From Chitinophagaceae bacterium (GTDB taxonomy: Bacteria > Bacteroidota > Bacteroidia > Chitinophagales > Chitinophagaceae): a stretch of 36,250 bases of DNA. Shown here piece by piece: positions 1-10,590 of this stretch. The stretch is taken from the NCBI GenBank assembly GCA_947446585.1, contig CANFGZ010000005.1, forward strand, positions 1 to 36,250. Direction: 5' to 3'. A program made the translations under genes and the position numbers. The stretch's first letter is position 1, and each line of letters opens with the position of its first letter. The notes under the pieces are model-generated. The model saw nothing but the letters and a program-made list of their open reading frames with translations. It searched no databases and was not told the DNA's origin.

Positions 1-2
1 TG

Positions 3-458
3 GGAGTCGTCGTTGGAATGCCTCCGAAAAAAAACGGCTTAATCGATGCGCCCATTTCGGAACATCTTCTACAAAAAGGAACGATGGTGATCCACCGAAA
101 TGGAAAACCTTCAACTACAGGATATGAAGTACTTGAAGCTTACCAACAATATTCTTTGGTTTCCTTTCAATTACATACTGGAAGAACTCATCAAATCAGA
201 GTACATTCAAAAAACATTGGAAATCCTTTAGCCTGTGACCCTATATATGGAGATGGCAAACCTGTTTTACTGTCTTCTTTTAAAAAGAAATTTAAATTAA
301 GTCAACACGATGATGAAGAAAGACCAATTATCAGTAGATTGGCGCTTCATTCTTACAAACTGATTTTTACCGATGACAAAGACTTTAAACATGAAATTAC
401 TGCTGAAATGCCAAAAGAATTCAGGGCTTTGATGCAGCAATTAAGCAAAAATAGCTGA
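3..458 (+). CDS. RluA-family 23S rRNA pseudouridine synthase, C-terminal part (5' end outside window)
   Basis: Frame stays open upstream of the ATG at 18 (GVVVG-MPPKK...); FQLHTGRTHQIRVH motif typical of RluA/RluD family. Confidence 0.85.
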   Translation, partial: GVVVGMPPKKNGLIDAPISEHLLQKGTMVIHRNGKPSTTGYEVLEAYQQYSLVSFQLHTGRTHQIRVHSKNIGNPLACDPIYGDGKPVLLSSFKKKFKLSQHDDEERPIISRLALHSYKLIFTDDKDFKHEITAEMPKEFRALMQQLSKNS

Positions 459-490
459 CCTTTTAATTGGATGTTAAAATTGAATATCCT

Positions 491-1006
491 TTAACTATAG
501 ATTTCGAGCAACCCTTCAGGTAAGTCAACAAAAACCTTTTTATTTCTCTTGTCGATTTTTATCAGACTCCCTTCATGTATAGGAATTAACGCTTCTTTCC
601 CATTGTATATGATTGCACAAAGAATCTGATGTGGTTGTTCTATTACTTCTATTATAGTCCCAAGTTCATTTTCTCCTTCAATAATATGAAACCCTAATAA
701 AGCAATAGGTGCTGATTTTTCTGAGTATTTTTTAAAATCAGCCTCCAGCATCCATACTTCTTTTGGGGTAAGTTTTCTGGCTACTTCTTTATTATCTATG
801 CCTTCCAGTTTAATATAAGTTTCGGCTTCGTTTTTAATGGCTGTTTTCTCGATGAAATAAGGCATGAAATTATCTTCTCCTTCTTCAATAAAAACGGCCT
901 CAAGTCCTTTCAAGGTTGTTTTCTTGCCAAGATTATGGTGTAAAACCAAATCTCCAGACAAACCATAGCTGGCTGCAAATTTTCCAATTTTAAAATACTG
1001 TGACAT
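491..1006 (-). CDS. rimM: Ribosome maturation factor RimM
   Basis: N-term YFKIGKFAASYGLSGDLVLHHN, PRC-barrel-like C-term; adjacent to rpsP. Confidence 0.9.
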   Translation of the reverse strand: MSQYFKIGKFAASYGLSGDLVLHHNLGKKTTLKGLEAVFIEEGEDNFMPYFIEKTAIKNEAETYIKLEGIDNKEVARKLTPKEVWMLEADFKKYSEKSAPIALLGFHIIEGENELGTIIEVIEQPHQILCAIIYNGKEALIPIHEGSLIKIDKRNKKVFVDLPEGLLEIYS

Positions 1007-1037
1007 TGTTCCGAATTAATAATAAATATAAAAGGAA

Positions 1038-1069
1038 AAAATTAAAAAAGTCCCGCAATAAACGGGACT
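1038..1069 (-). terminator. Intrinsic terminator/attenuator between rpsP and rimM
   Basis: On - strand: AGTCCCG-tttattg-CGGGACT followed by T-rich run. Confidence 0.65.
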
Positions 1070-1095
1070 TGAAAGAATTTACGGCACAGAGATAA

Positions 1096-1584
1096 TTATT
1101 CTTCTGCTTTGGTTTCTTCTTGTGTTTCTTCTTGCGTTACTTCTGCTGAAGGAGTTTCTTCTGGTTTAGATTCCACTTTCCTTACAACAGGTACGTTGCG
1201 ACGATCCATCCGTGCTTTTTTTTGAGCACTTTGGCGATTTGCAATATGGGCATCGTGTTCAACGCTCCATTTTGTAAATTTTTCCATCGCAGTAGCCTCA
1301 TCAAATAAGCCTAAGCTTACTCCGCGAAGTAAATGCTTTAAGAACAATACACCTTTGAAAGAAAGAATACGGCGAACAGTGTCGGTGGGTTGAGCCCCTT
1401 TCTGAAGCCAATCCAATGCTTTCTGGCGATCTACCTGCACTGTAGCAGGAACCGTCAAAGGATTGTAAGTACCTAATTTTTGAATGAATTTACCATCGCG
1501 AGGACTGCGTCCGTCAGCAACTACAATGAAATAGAATGGTCTTTTCTTAGAACCATGTCTTTGTAATCTCATTTTTACAGCCAT
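1096..1584 (-). CDS. rpsP: 30S ribosomal protein S16 with acidic C-terminal extension
   Basis: [42 protein letters not shown]. Confidence 0.97.
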   Translation of the reverse strand: MAVKMRLQRHGSKKRPFYFIVVADGRSPRDGKFIQKLGTYNPLTVPATVQVDRQKALDWLQKGAQPTDTVRRILSFKGVLFLKHLLRGVSLGLFDEATAMEKFTKWSVEHDAHIANRQSAQKKARMDRRNVPVVRKVESKPEETPSAEVTQEETQEETKAEE

Positions 1585-1734
1585 AAAAAATAGAAATTTT
1601 TTCGGTTGTGAACAATAGGGTTTAATCCCGTATTAAAACGGGGAGGCGAAGATAAGGGGATTTTTTGAAAAAAAAGGGGTTTATGATAATTTTTCTTCAT
1701 AGCCTGATTTAATATCTTTCCTATGGCTTCGTAA

Positions 1735-2733
1735 TTATTTTTCGTTGAGCCATTGCAACCAGTCGTTTGCTACTTTGTCCCAATTGAAGATATTGTAATT
1801 GGGTTTGTTATCTTCTATTATTGGAAAAAAGTTGTGTTCTGTTCCAACATATGATTTAAAACTAAAATTGTTTTTGTTTTTACGCAGAATATCTACTCGT
1901 AAAAAATCGTTGTAAGGCGAGCTCCAATCCTTTGTTCCATAAGTAACCAAAACAGGGATTTTGAGTTTTTCTAGGTTTGTAAGCATTGGTTCAGAAAATT
2001 CATATGTTGCTTTGTAAGTGTCCCCATGTGATCCACTCATGTCATTTCTGTTTGCGACAACATCAGCCCAATAACCCATGTCGTTTTCTCCATATTTGGT
2101 GCTATCTGTATCTGTTTCATTCGCCCTACTTTGCTCAATGATAGACAATATTCTACCCATAGGATTTCCTCCTGAATAAATCAGATGTGTAACACTTTTC
2201 AACTCGGTTGCCATTTTTGCACCAATTGTACTGCCCTCCGAATGACCTGCAACTACAAGGCTTTTTTTTGAAACCCAGGATTGTTGTTGTAAATATTTTA
2301 TGATGGCAATATTTCTTGGAACATAATAACTCAATAAATTCCTATCGATGTATTCTTTAGGAAATTTTCCAGTACTGTCAACATAAGTAAAGTCTGATTT
2401 AAGGATTCGAACGTCAGCTATAAGTGGTATGTATGGTTTACAGATAATGACCAAATGATAATAGTTGGATAGGCTGTCTGGGTTAAACGGGAAAGTGCCA
2501 TAAACGTCTTTTCCTTCGTATATAATCAATGGAATCGGCAAACTTCCTTGGCAAAAAAAGAAAATAGGTTTGGGCATATTTTCTTCGCCTTTTTTTGATT
2601 TTATTAAGACGTCAATATTGTCTGATTTATATTTGAAAACAAGATGTCTAAACCCAAAGTCTTGTGCGGTCTTGGTTTGTCCAAACACTTTAGAAAAAGT
2701 CAAAAGAAAAAATAAGCAAATCAATTTTTTCAT
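1735..2733 (-). CDS. Secreted alpha/beta-hydrolase family protein
   Basis: ATG at 2733 gives a signal peptide MKKLICLFFLLTFSKVFGQ; GHSEGS nucleophile elbow; the track's longer N-terminus reads through a GC-rich repeat. Confidence 0.75.
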   Translation of the reverse strand: MKKLICLFFLLTFSKVFGQTKTAQDFGFRHLVFKYKSDNIDVLIKSKKGEENMPKPIFFFCQGSLPIPLIIYEGKDVYGTFPFNPDSLSNYYHLVIICKPYIPLIADVRILKSDFTYVDSTGKFPKEYIDRNLLSYYVPRNIAIIKYLQQQSWVSKKSLVVAGHSEGSTIGAKMATELKSVTHLIYSGGNPMGRILSIIEQSRANETDTDSTKYGENDMGYWADVVANRNDMSGSHGDTYKATYEFSEPMLTNLEKLKIPVLVTYGTKDWSSPYNDFLRVDILRKNKNNFSFKSYVGTEHNFFPIIEDNKPNYNIFNWDKVANDWLQWLNEK

Positions 2734-2799
2734 TGTCTTCTGTATTAAAAAGTCAAATGGTGGGCAGTAAAGAAAATTGAATTCAAGAAAAAACACAAT

Positions 2800-2836
2800 C
2801 AACTTCCCCCTTCGGGGGATTGAGGGGGCCACCCTC
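2800..2836. repeat. GC-rich interspersed repeat (AACTTCCCCCTTCGGGGGATTGAGGGGG)
   Basis: Reverse complement matches 19846-19874 and 34481-34505; touches the ffh stop codon. Confidence 0.85.
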
Positions 2837-4168
2837 CTACCTCTTCCCCATTCCCCCCATGCCCGGCATCCTGCCCATCGGCATCTTGTTCATCATTTTC
2901 ATCATGTCTTTCATTTGATCAAATTGCTTGATAAATTGATTAAGTTCATTTAAATCTTTGCCGCTGCCTTTGGCAATACGATTTTTTCTACTTGGATTGA
3001 TGATATCCGGATTGCGTCTTTCTTCCATAGTCATGGAGTTAATCATGGCCTCGATTCCTTTAAATGCATCGTCATTTATATCCAGGTCTTTTATTTGCTT
3101 GCCTACTCCAGGAATCATACCCATCAAATCTTTCAGGTTGCCCATTTTTTTGATTTGCTGCAATTGGGTTTTAAAATCTTCGAAATCAAATTGATTTTTT
3201 CTGATTTTCTTTTCAAGCTTTGCTGCTTCGGCTTCGTCAAATTGTTCCTGAGCTTTTTCAACCAGACTTACAATATCACCCATCCCCAGGATTCGCTGAG
3301 CCATCCTTTCAGGATAAAACACATCCAACGTGTCCATTTTCTCGCCACTACTGCTGAACTTGATAGGTTTGTTAACCGTGTATTTAATAGATAATGCGGC
3401 TCCACCTCGAGTATCACCATCCAATTTGGTCAGTACAACTCCACTAAAATCGAGCCTTTCATTAAATGCCGCAGCTGTATTTACTGCATCCTGACCGGTC
3501 ATACTGTCTACCACAAACAATATTTCCTGTGGATTAACCGCCGCTTTAATATTAGCCACCTCTGTCATCATCACTTCATCAACTGCCAAACGACCCGCCG
3601 TATCAATGATGATGACATTTTTATTTTTTGATTTCGCTTCCTTAATGGCATTCTGAACAATTGAAACGGCATCTTTATTTTCTCTTTCGCAATAAACATC
3701 AACGCCAATTTGTGCGCCTAAAACTTCCAACTGGTCTATCGCAGCAGGACGATAAATATCTCCAGCAACTAACAATGGTGATTTGCCTTTTTTGGATTTT
3801 AGATAATTAGCCAGCTTTCCACTAAAAGTAGTTTTACCACTACCCTGCAATCCTGCAATTAAAATAATCGCCGGATTACCTGAAGTATTAAAATCAGAGG
3901 CAACACCACCCATTAAATCCGTAAGTTCATCCTGAACAATCTTCACCATCTGCTGCCCGGGATTTACAGCAAGCAAAACTTTTGTGCCCAAGGCCGTTTC
4001 TTTTACTTTTTCAGTAAACTCTTTGGCAATTTTGTAATTCACATCCGCATCTACCAGTGCACGTCGAATATCCTTTAACGTATTGGCTATATTCAGATCA
4101 GTGATTCTCCCCTGACCTTTAATATTTTTGAAAGCACTTTCTAACTTCTCACTTAAATTTTGAAACAT
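2837..4168 (-). CDS. ffh: Signal recognition particle GTPase Ffh
   Basis: GLQGSGKTTFSGKLA, DTAGRL, TKLDGDTRGGAALS, Met-rich C-terminal M domain. Confidence 0.98.
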   Translation of the reverse strand: MFQNLSEKLESAFKNIKGQGRITDLNIANTLKDIRRALVDADVNYKIAKEFTEKVKETALGTKVLLAVNPGQQMVKIVQDELTDLMGGVASDFNTSGNPAIILIAGLQGSGKTTFSGKLANYLKSKKGKSPLLVAGDIYRPAAIDQLEVLGAQIGVDVYCERENKDAVSIVQNAIKEAKSKNKNVIIIDTAGRLAVDEVMMTEVANIKAAVNPQEILFVVDSMTGQDAVNTAAAFNERLDFSGVVLTKLDGDTRGGAALSIKYTVNKPIKFSSSGEKMDTLDVFYPERMAQRILGMGDIVSLVEKAQEQFDEAEAAKLEKKIRKNQFDFEDFKTQLQQIKKMGNLKDLMGMIPGVGKQIKDLDINDDAFKGIEAMINSMTMEERRNPDIINPSRKNRIAKGSGKDLNELNQFIKQFDQMKDMMKMMNKMPMGRMPGMGGMGKR

Positions 4169-4207
4169 ATAAAACGCTATTTTGTATATTGCCGACTTTG
4201 AAATTTT

Positions 4208-6949
4208 TTATTTATTGAATGCTGCATTTAAAATTTCAGCTTGTTCTTTTGCATGGATTTTTGCATAGCCGGTTGCTGTAGCTGCACTGGCCATTCTACT
4301 AAAAATATAGAAATTAATATTTTTGAGATTCATTCTAAGATATGTGGCTGCACCCATATTTAAAGGCTCCTCCTGAATCCAGTACCAGATGGCTTTTGAA
4401 TATTTTTTGTACAGTGCATCCAATTGATTTTGTGGTAATGGATAAAGTTGTTCTATCCTGATGATTGCGATATCGGTTCTGTTTTCTTTTTGACGTTTTT
4501 CTTCCAGGTCAAAATATATTTTACCACTGCACATCAACACTTTTTTCACTAATGAAGCATCGCTGATTGAGTTGTCATCAATAACTTCCTTAAAGCCCCC
4601 CGTTGTAAAATCGGTTAAATCGGAATAACTTCCGGGATGTCTTAAATTGGCTTTAGGCGAAAAATTAACGAGTGGTTTTCTGAATTCCCAAGTTAATTGC
4701 CTGCGTAAAGCGTGAAACAAATTGGCTGCAGTAGTAATATTGGTAACTACCATATTTAATTCAGCACATTGCTGTAAGAATCTTTCTAGTCTTGCACTGC
4801 TGTGTTCGGGACCCTGGCCTTCGTAACCATGAGGAAGCAACATTACCAAACCATTCATGATTTGCCATTTTGTTTCTGCGGAAGAAATAAACTGATCAAT
4901 AATAATTTGAGCACCGTTGCAAAAGTCTCCAAATTGAGCTTCCCATAAAACTAAAGCATTTGGATTAGCCAAAGCATAACCATATTCAAATCCCAAAACT
5001 GCATATTCACTCAGCAAAGAATTATAAATTCTGAATTTTGAATTTTCTTTTGAGAAGGACTGTAATCGACTATATTCCGAATTGCTTTTTTCATCAAATA
5101 AAATAGCATGTCTGTGACTGAATGTGCCACGTTTCACATCCTGGCCACTCATTCTTACATCTTTTCCATCATTTACCAGACTTGCATAAGCAAGAAGTTC
5201 AGCGGTAGCCCAGTCTATTTTATTTTGATCCTGAAATAATTTTATTTTGTCTTGAAGTAATTTTTCTATTTTTTTTAATGGCTTAAAATCTGCCGGCCAC
5301 TTCATGAGACTATCGAACATCGAATTAAGCGATTCCATTTTAATTGCCGTATCGGGCGATTTTAAGAAATCTTCCGGAGTTGCTTTTCTGAGTTTCTGCC
5401 ACCAAAGTTCTGGCTTCTGATATTGGTATGGTAATGGATTTTGTTTTACTTCGTCTAATCTGTCCTGTAATTCTTTCAGAAACTGCTGCTCCATTTCCTT
5501 AGCCAAAGACTTTGCATCCGGCTCTCCATTCTCAATTAAGAATTGAGTATATACTTCTCTCGGATTAAGATGCTTATCAATTAATGCATAAAGCTGTGGT
5601 TGAGTAAACTTCGGCTCATCTCCTTCGTTATGACCATGTCTGCGATAGCAAACCATATCGATAAAAATATCTGCATTAAATTTCTGGCGATAGCGTGTAG
5701 CTATCTCCGAAACTTTAACTACCGCTTCCGGATCATCTCCATTTACATGAAATACAGGAGCCTGAACTAACGCTGCTATTGAAGTGGCATAATTTGAACT
5801 TCTGGCATCGTCAAAATCTGTAGTAAAGCCAATCTGATTATTGATAACATAATGAATAGTTCCACCGGTATGATATCCTTTCAGATTACTCATTTGCAAT
5901 ACTTCATAAACAATTCCCTGGCCGGCAACAGATGCATCACCATGGATAAGAATGGGCAAAATACTGTCGTATTTGCTGTCATGCATGACGTCTGCCTTGC
6001 TTCTTGAATAACCAATTACAACAGGATTAACCGCTTCAAGATGTGAAGGATTGGGACAAAGTTTAAGGTGAATTTTATTTCCTGATGAAGTATTCACATC
6101 GCTGCTGAATCCAAGGTGATATTTTACATCGCCGCTACCCATTGTAGTATCAGGAGTTGCGTTTCCTTCAAATTCATTAAAGATTTCTTCGTAAGTTTTT
6201 CCAAGTACATTAGCCAATACATTGAGCCTGCCTCTATGTGCCATACCGATGACTACTTCCTGAACTTTATTTTCAGCAGAAACATTGATGATGGCATCTA
6301 ATGCTGCAATAGTTGTTTCGCCGCCTTCTAAACTGAATCTTTTTTGGCCAATATATTTTGTATGAAGGAACTTTTCAAACATAACCCCTTCATTCAATTT
6401 TTGCAATATTCTTTTTTTCTGGGAAATTGACACAGGTACTTGAACTGTGTTTTCCAATGCATGAGTAAGCCATTCTATTTTTTCTGTATCATTGATATAG
6501 GAAAACTCAAGCCCAATGTGATGCGTATATGATTTTTGTAATTGCTCCAGAATTTTACTCAGGGTGGCTCTGCCTAACCCAATAAATTTACCAGATTCAA
6601 ATTCTGTAGTGAGTTCAGTGTCGCTTAATCCGAAATAAGAAAGTTCAAGATTCGCGTTTCTATTTCTTCGCTCTCTGATGGGATTTGTTTTAGCGATAAG
6701 ATGCGCTTTCTTTTTATAGGCCTGAATCAGTTGAAATACAGAAAATTCTTTTTCCAGTTGGCTATTACTTAATGCAGCTACAGGCTTTCCATTACTAACA
6801 ACCTGAGGAGTTGTTGCCATTGCAAAATCAAATCCTTCAAAAAATTTACGCAAATCAGCATCAATATTTTCAGGGTTTTTTAAAAAGTCCTGATATAAAC
6901 TTTCAATGTGATTAGGTGTGGCGTTGGTGATATATTGAAAATCCTTCAT
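4208..6949 (-). CDS. sucA: 2-oxoglutarate dehydrogenase E1 component
   Basis: GMAHRGRLNVLANVLGK, HGDASVAGQGIVYE, CYRRHGHNEGDEPKFTQP, LLPHGYEGQGPEHSSARLERFLQ; ATG at 6949 preferred over upstream TTG. Confidence 0.97.
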   Translation of the reverse strand: MKDFQYITNATPNHIESLYQDFLKNPENIDADLRKFFEGFDFAMATTPQVVSNGKPVAALSNSQLEKEFSVFQLIQAYKKKAHLIAKTNPIRERRNRNANLELSYFGLSDTELTTEFESGKFIGLGRATLSKILEQLQKSYTHHIGLEFSYINDTEKIEWLTHALENTVQVPVSISQKKRILQKLNEGVMFEKFLHTKYIGQKRFSLEGGETTIAALDAIINVSAENKVQEVVIGMAHRGRLNVLANVLGKTYEEIFNEFEGNATPDTTMGSGDVKYHLGFSSDVNTSSGNKIHLKLCPNPSHLEAVNPVVIGYSRSKADVMHDSKYDSILPILIHGDASVAGQGIVYEVLQMSNLKGYHTGGTIHYVINNQIGFTTDFDDARSSNYATSIAALVQAPVFHVNGDDPEAVVKVSEIATRYRQKFNADIFIDMVCYRRHGHNEGDEPKFTQPQLYALIDKHLNPREVYTQFLIENGEPDAKSLAKEMEQQFLKELQDRLDEVKQNPLPYQYQKPELWWQKLRKATPEDFLKSPDTAIKMESLNSMFDSLMKWPADFKPLKKIEKLLQDKIKLFQDQNKIDWATAELLAYASLVNDGKDVRMSGQDVKRGTFSHRHAILFDEKSNSEYSRLQSFSKENSKFRIYNSLLSEYAVLGFEYGYALANPNALVLWEAQFGDFCNGAQIIIDQFISSAETKWQIMNGLVMLLPHGYEGQGPEHSSARLERFLQQCAELNMVVTNITTAANLFHALRRQLTWEFRKPLVNFSPKANLRHPGSYSDLTDFTTGGFKEVIDDNSISDASLVKKVLMCSGKIYFDLEEKRQKENRTDIAIIRIEQLYPLPQNQLDALYKKYSKAIWYWIQEEPLNMGAATYLRMNLKNINFYIFSRMASAATATGYAKIHAKEQAEILNAAFNK

Positions 6950-7124
6950 TTTGAGTGTCAATAATTGAATTTGAGTGGTGTGAGCTTAATTTGGTTGCAA
7001 ATATCGGCCTAAAACTTAAGAAATAAAGCCATTGATTTCAAAATAATCGGACAATTTTAAACTCAATCGTTCCCGGAAATAAGAAAAAAATTCAAAAAAT
7101 GTTACGATTGTAAAAGCTATTCAT

Positions 7125-7132
7125 TATCTTTG
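7125..7132 (+). promoter_or_regulatory. Bacteroidota -7 box (TATCTTTG) upstream of rpsT
   Basis: Matches TAnnTTTG consensus about 20 nt before the rpsT ATG. Confidence 0.6.
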
Positions 7133-7151
7133 CATCCCTAAAAAAGAATAA

Positions 7152-7409
7152 ATGGCAAATCACGCAGCAACCAAGAAAGATGTTCGTCAGAGCGCAAAAC
7201 GTAATGAGCGTAATCGTTATTATGGTAAAACAACCCGTAATGCAATTCGCGATATCAGAGCTATAGATAACTCAAAAGCAGCTGCTGATCAGTTGCCTAA
7301 AGTGTCATCTATGATAGACAAATTAGCTAAGCGTGGCACGATTCACAAGAATAAAGCTTCTAATCTGAAAAGAAAATTGGCTTTGAAAGTGAACGCACTG
7401 AAAAAATAA
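7152..7409 (+). CDS. rpsT: 30S ribosomal protein S20
   Basis: MANHAATKKDVRQSAKRNERNRYYGKTTRNAIRDIR; C-term HKNKASNLKRKLALKVNAL. Confidence 0.96.
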   Translation: MANHAATKKDVRQSAKRNERNRYYGKTTRNAIRDIRAIDNSKAAADQLPKVSSMIDKLAKRGTIHKNKASNLKRKLALKVNALKK

Positions 7410-7433
7410 TTGAAATCGATTCAAAATATTCCG

Positions 7434-7460
7434 AACCTGCTTAACTGCAGGTTTTTTTTT
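7434..7460 (+). terminator. rpsT intrinsic terminator
   Basis: AACCTGC-ttaact-GCAGGTT followed by T run. Confidence 0.8.
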
Positions 7461-7511
7461 GCTCATACCTCCGGAATTAAAGAAAAATGATCCTTAATTT
7501 TAGCACACATT

Positions 7512-9236
7512 ATGAGAGCATTTATACTAATCATTATTTCGGGCTTGTTTTTTTGCTATGAAATTAAAGCACAATTAACCCCTTTTGAAAAAGAAGGAAA
7601 AAACGTATCTGCAAATTATGAACAGATAATTAATTGGTATCAGCAATTAGATCAAAAATCAACAACATTAAAACTTGTTGAAATAGGAATGTCTGACGCC
7701 GGGAAACCATTGCACTTGGCTTTAATTAGTGGAGATCACACATTTAACCCTAAAAGCTGGCATCAGCAAAACAAAGTCGTTATCCTCATCAACAATGGCA
7801 TCCATGCAGGCGAACCAGATGGAATCGATGCGAGTATGATGCTTGCGCGGGACATTATCGCAAAAAAGATTCTTCTTCCCAGCAACATCATACTGGCTAT
7901 AATTCCTGTTTATAATATTGGTGGATGTCTGAACAGAAACAGCACATCAAGAGTAAATCAAAATGGTCCATTAGAATACGGCTTCAGAGGAAATTCTCAG
8001 AACCTTGATTTAAACAGAGATTTCACAAAATGCGATAGCAAAGAAGCCAAAACTTTTGCCATGATATTTCATTATTTGAATCCGGATATTTTTATAGATA
8101 ATCATGTAAGTGACGGAGCGGATTATCAACATACCATGACTTTACTTACTACGCAGAGTGACAAACTTGGCGGACAACTGGGTTTATGGTTAAAAGAAAT
8201 TTTCGAGCCTGCTATTTACAAAAACATGGGTGAGAAAGGCTGGGATTTGGTGCCTTACGTTGATTTTGAATCTTCAAATATGAACGAAGGAATGGATGCT
8301 TTTTATGATCCGCCAAGATATTCTTCAGGTTACACGGCATTGTTCAACACCCTTTCATTTGTACCTGAAACGCACATGCTGAAACCCTATGCAGAAAGGG
8401 TAAAATCAACTTATGATCTTATGATGACCTTTATTGAAGAAGCACATCAGCATGCCTTTGAAATAATTTTGAAAAGAAAAAATGCCATCGAACGAGACTT
8501 TACCAAAAGGCAATTTGCTTTGAAGTGGAACTTAAAAAAAGACAGCTTTTCCACAATCATTTTTAAAGGCTATGAAAAAGACTCTTCAATAAGTGAAGCT
8601 ACGGGTCTTAAGAAATATTTTTATAACCATGCAAAACCGTATACTAAAAACATAACTTATTATAATCATTTTACAGACACTGAAAACATTTTAAAGCCAA
8701 GAGGATACATTATTCCTCAAGGATGGGCAGATGTTATTGAACGATTGAGAATAAATAATATAAAAATGGTTTCAATTAAAAAAGACACCTCAATAAAAGT
8801 CACGGCATATCGGATTGTATCTTATCAATCTTTAACAAAGGCCTACGAGAAGCATCATAAAAATTTTGAAGTCAATGTTATTGCAGCACAAACGGACATG
8901 AAGTTTAATAAAGGAGATTTTTATATCCCCTTAAATCAGCCGGGCAATAGATATTTAATGGAAATGCTAGAACCTACTGGCGATGACAGTTTTTTTGCCT
9001 GGAATTTCTTTGATGGAATATTACAACAGAAAGAAGGATTCAGTGATTATCGCTGGGAGGATCTGGCTGCAGAAGTATTAAAAAAAGACGATTCCTTGAA
9101 AACTGCTCTTGAAATCAAAAAGCAAAGCGACCCGGATTTCGCAAAAGATGCTCATAAAATCCTTGATTTTATCTATAAAAATTCTGTTTATTACGAAAAA
9201 ACACATCTGAGATACCCTGTTTTTAGGGTTGAATAA
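7512..9236 (+). CDS. Secreted M14-family zinc carboxypeptidase-like peptidase
   Basis: Signal peptide; NNGIHAGEPDGIDASMML (HxxE zinc motif), NLDLNRDF. Confidence 0.85.
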   Translation: MRAFILIIISGLFFCYEIKAQLTPFEKEGKNVSANYEQIINWYQQLDQKSTTLKLVEIGMSDAGKPLHLALISGDHTFNPKSWHQQNKVVILINNGIHAGEPDGIDASMMLARDIIAKKILLPSNIILAIIPVYNIGGCLNRNSTSRVNQNGPLEYGFRGNSQNLDLNRDFTKCDSKEAKTFAMIFHYLNPDIFIDNHVSDGADYQHTMTLLTTQSDKLGGQLGLWLKEIFEPAIYKNMGEKGWDLVPYVDFESSNMNEGMDAFYDPPRYSSGYTALFNTLSFVPETHMLKPYAERVKSTYDLMMTFIEEAHQHAFEIILKRKNAIERDFTKRQFALKWNLKKDSFSTIIFKGYEKDSSISEATGLKKYFYNHAKPYTKNITYYNHFTDTENILKPRGYIIPQGWADVIERLRINNIKMVSIKKDTSIKVTAYRIVSYQSLTKAYEKHHKNFEVNVIAAQTDMKFNKGDFYIPLNQPGNRYLMEMLEPTGDDSFFAWNFFDGILQQKEGFSDYRWEDLAAEVLKKDDSLKTALEIKKQSDPDFAKDAHKILDFIYKNSVYYEKTHLRYPVFRVE

Positions 9237-9255
9237 TGTGTGTTTTATAGAATTT

Positions 9256-9297
9256 CCAGCTTATCCAACTTTATCTAGCTTATCTAGCCTTATCCCC
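9256..9297. repeat. Degenerate ~9-bp-period CTTATC tract
   Basis: AGCTTATCC-AACTTTATC-TAGCTTATC-TAGCCTTATC. Confidence 0.6.
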
Positions 9298-9420
9298 TAC
9301 TCTTCATATCTCAAAAAAACAATCCTTAAAACGTTTATTTACAAACAAAAATTCCTAACTTCGCACCCCCGAAATAAAATCGGGATTAACCAATTTTTTT
9401 AAAAATTTAAATCAGGGAAA

Positions 9421-9777
9421 ATGAGCAACTACGAATTGATGGTGATTTTTACCCCTGTGCTTTCTGAAGAGGATTTCAAAGCCGCTCAGAAAAAATACGA
9501 GGCACTCGTTAAAGACAACGGAGGCAGCGTAACGCACACGAATCCCTGGGGACTAAAATCACTGGCGTATCCAATTGCCAAAAAGACTACAGGTCTTTAT
9601 TGGGTTATGGAATACAGCGCGCCAACCAGCTTCAATGAAAAGTTGAAAATTCAACTTTTACGTGACGAGAGTGCAATGCGTCACATGTTTACTGTACTCG
9701 ATAAATACGCCGTCGGATACAATGATAGAAAGAGAAGTGGTGTACAACATTTTACTAACGAAAAAGCGGGGGCATAA
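9421..9777 (+). CDS. rpsF: 30S ribosomal protein S6
   Basis: [17 protein letters not shown]..., upstream of rpsR. Confidence 0.95.
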   Translation: MSNYELMVIFTPVLSEEDFKAAQKKYEALVKDNGGSVTHTNPWGLKSLAYPIAKKTTGLYWVMEYSAPTSFNEKLKIQLLRDESAMRHMFTVLDKYAVGYNDRKRSGVQHFTNEKAGA

Positions 9778-9779
9778 TC

Positions 9780-10046
9780 ATGGCAAAAGCTAATGAAATT
9801 AAGTACTTAACGGCAATAAAGGCCGAAAAGCGTCCGAAGAAATATTGCCGCTTTAAGAAAATGGGAATCCGTTATATTGATTATAAGGATGCCGATTTTT
9901 TGAAAAAGTTTTTAAATGAACAAGGCAAATTGTTACCTCGTCGTCTCACAGGAAACTCTTTAAAGTTTCAGCGTAAAGTAAGTGAAGCCGTAAAGAAAGC
10001 ACGTCAGATGGCGATACTTCCTTATGTAACTGATCTTTTGAAATAA
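9780..10046 (+). CDS. rpsR: 30S ribosomal protein S18
   Basis: [64 protein letters not shown]. Confidence 0.97.
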   Translation: MAKANEIKYLTAIKAEKRPKKYCRFKKMGIRYIDYKDADFLKKFLNEQGKLLPRRLTGNSLKFQRKVSEAVKKARQMAILPYVTDLLK

Positions 10047-10121
10047 TATTTTTTCACCACCCTAATCCCGTGCATTCGGGAGAAAGTCTGATAGAAAGGA
10101 TTGGGTAAAAATGCAATAATC

Positions 10122-10568
10122 ATGCAGGTAATTTTAATTCAGGATGTAAACAATCTTGGCGGAGCCAATGAACTGGTAACCGTAAAAAACGGATATGGTC
10201 GCAACTTTCTTATTCCAAGTAAATTGGCTGTAGAAGCTAGCCCGAGCAATTTGAAGCAACTGGCCGAGAAACTAAAGCAGCAAACTAAGAAAGAAGCCAA
10301 ATTATTGGCAGAAATCAATAGCGTTATTACTGTTTTGAGAGATGGTGCTTTAAAAATTGGTGCAAAAACCGGTACAAGTGGAAAAATCTTCGGTAGTGTA
10401 ACTTCAGTTCAGATTGCACGTGCCATTAAAGAGCAAAAAGGATACGAAATCGATCGCCGCCGTATTTCAATTCTTGATGAAGTAAAAGAATTAGGTACTT
10501 ATAAAGCAAAAATTGACTTTGGTAACGGTAACGAAACTGAAGTAGAATTTGAAGTAGTATCAGAATAA
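10122..10568 (+). CDS. rplI: 50S ribosomal protein L9
   Basis: MQVILIQDVNNLGGANELVTVKNGYGRNFLIPSKLAVEA; ATG at 10122 preferred over TTG at 10101. Confidence 0.96.
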   Translation: MQVILIQDVNNLGGANELVTVKNGYGRNFLIPSKLAVEASPSNLKQLAEKLKQQTKKEAKLLAEINSVITVLRDGALKIGAKTGTSGKIFGSVTSVQIARAIKEQKGYEIDRRRISILDEVKELGTYKAKIDFGNGNETEVEFEVVSE

Positions 10569-10590
10569 TATCACATCTTACAATCTTGTA

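Noticed and set aside
1735-2832. Extended N-terminus MAPSIPRRGKLIVFFLEFNFLYCPPFDFLIQKT of the hydrolase
   Set aside because: It reads through the GC-rich repeat; the ATG at 2733 gives a standard signal peptide.
2570-3394. + strand ORFs opposite the hydrolase and ffh
   Set aside because: Antisense to well-supported genes, with no family resemblance.
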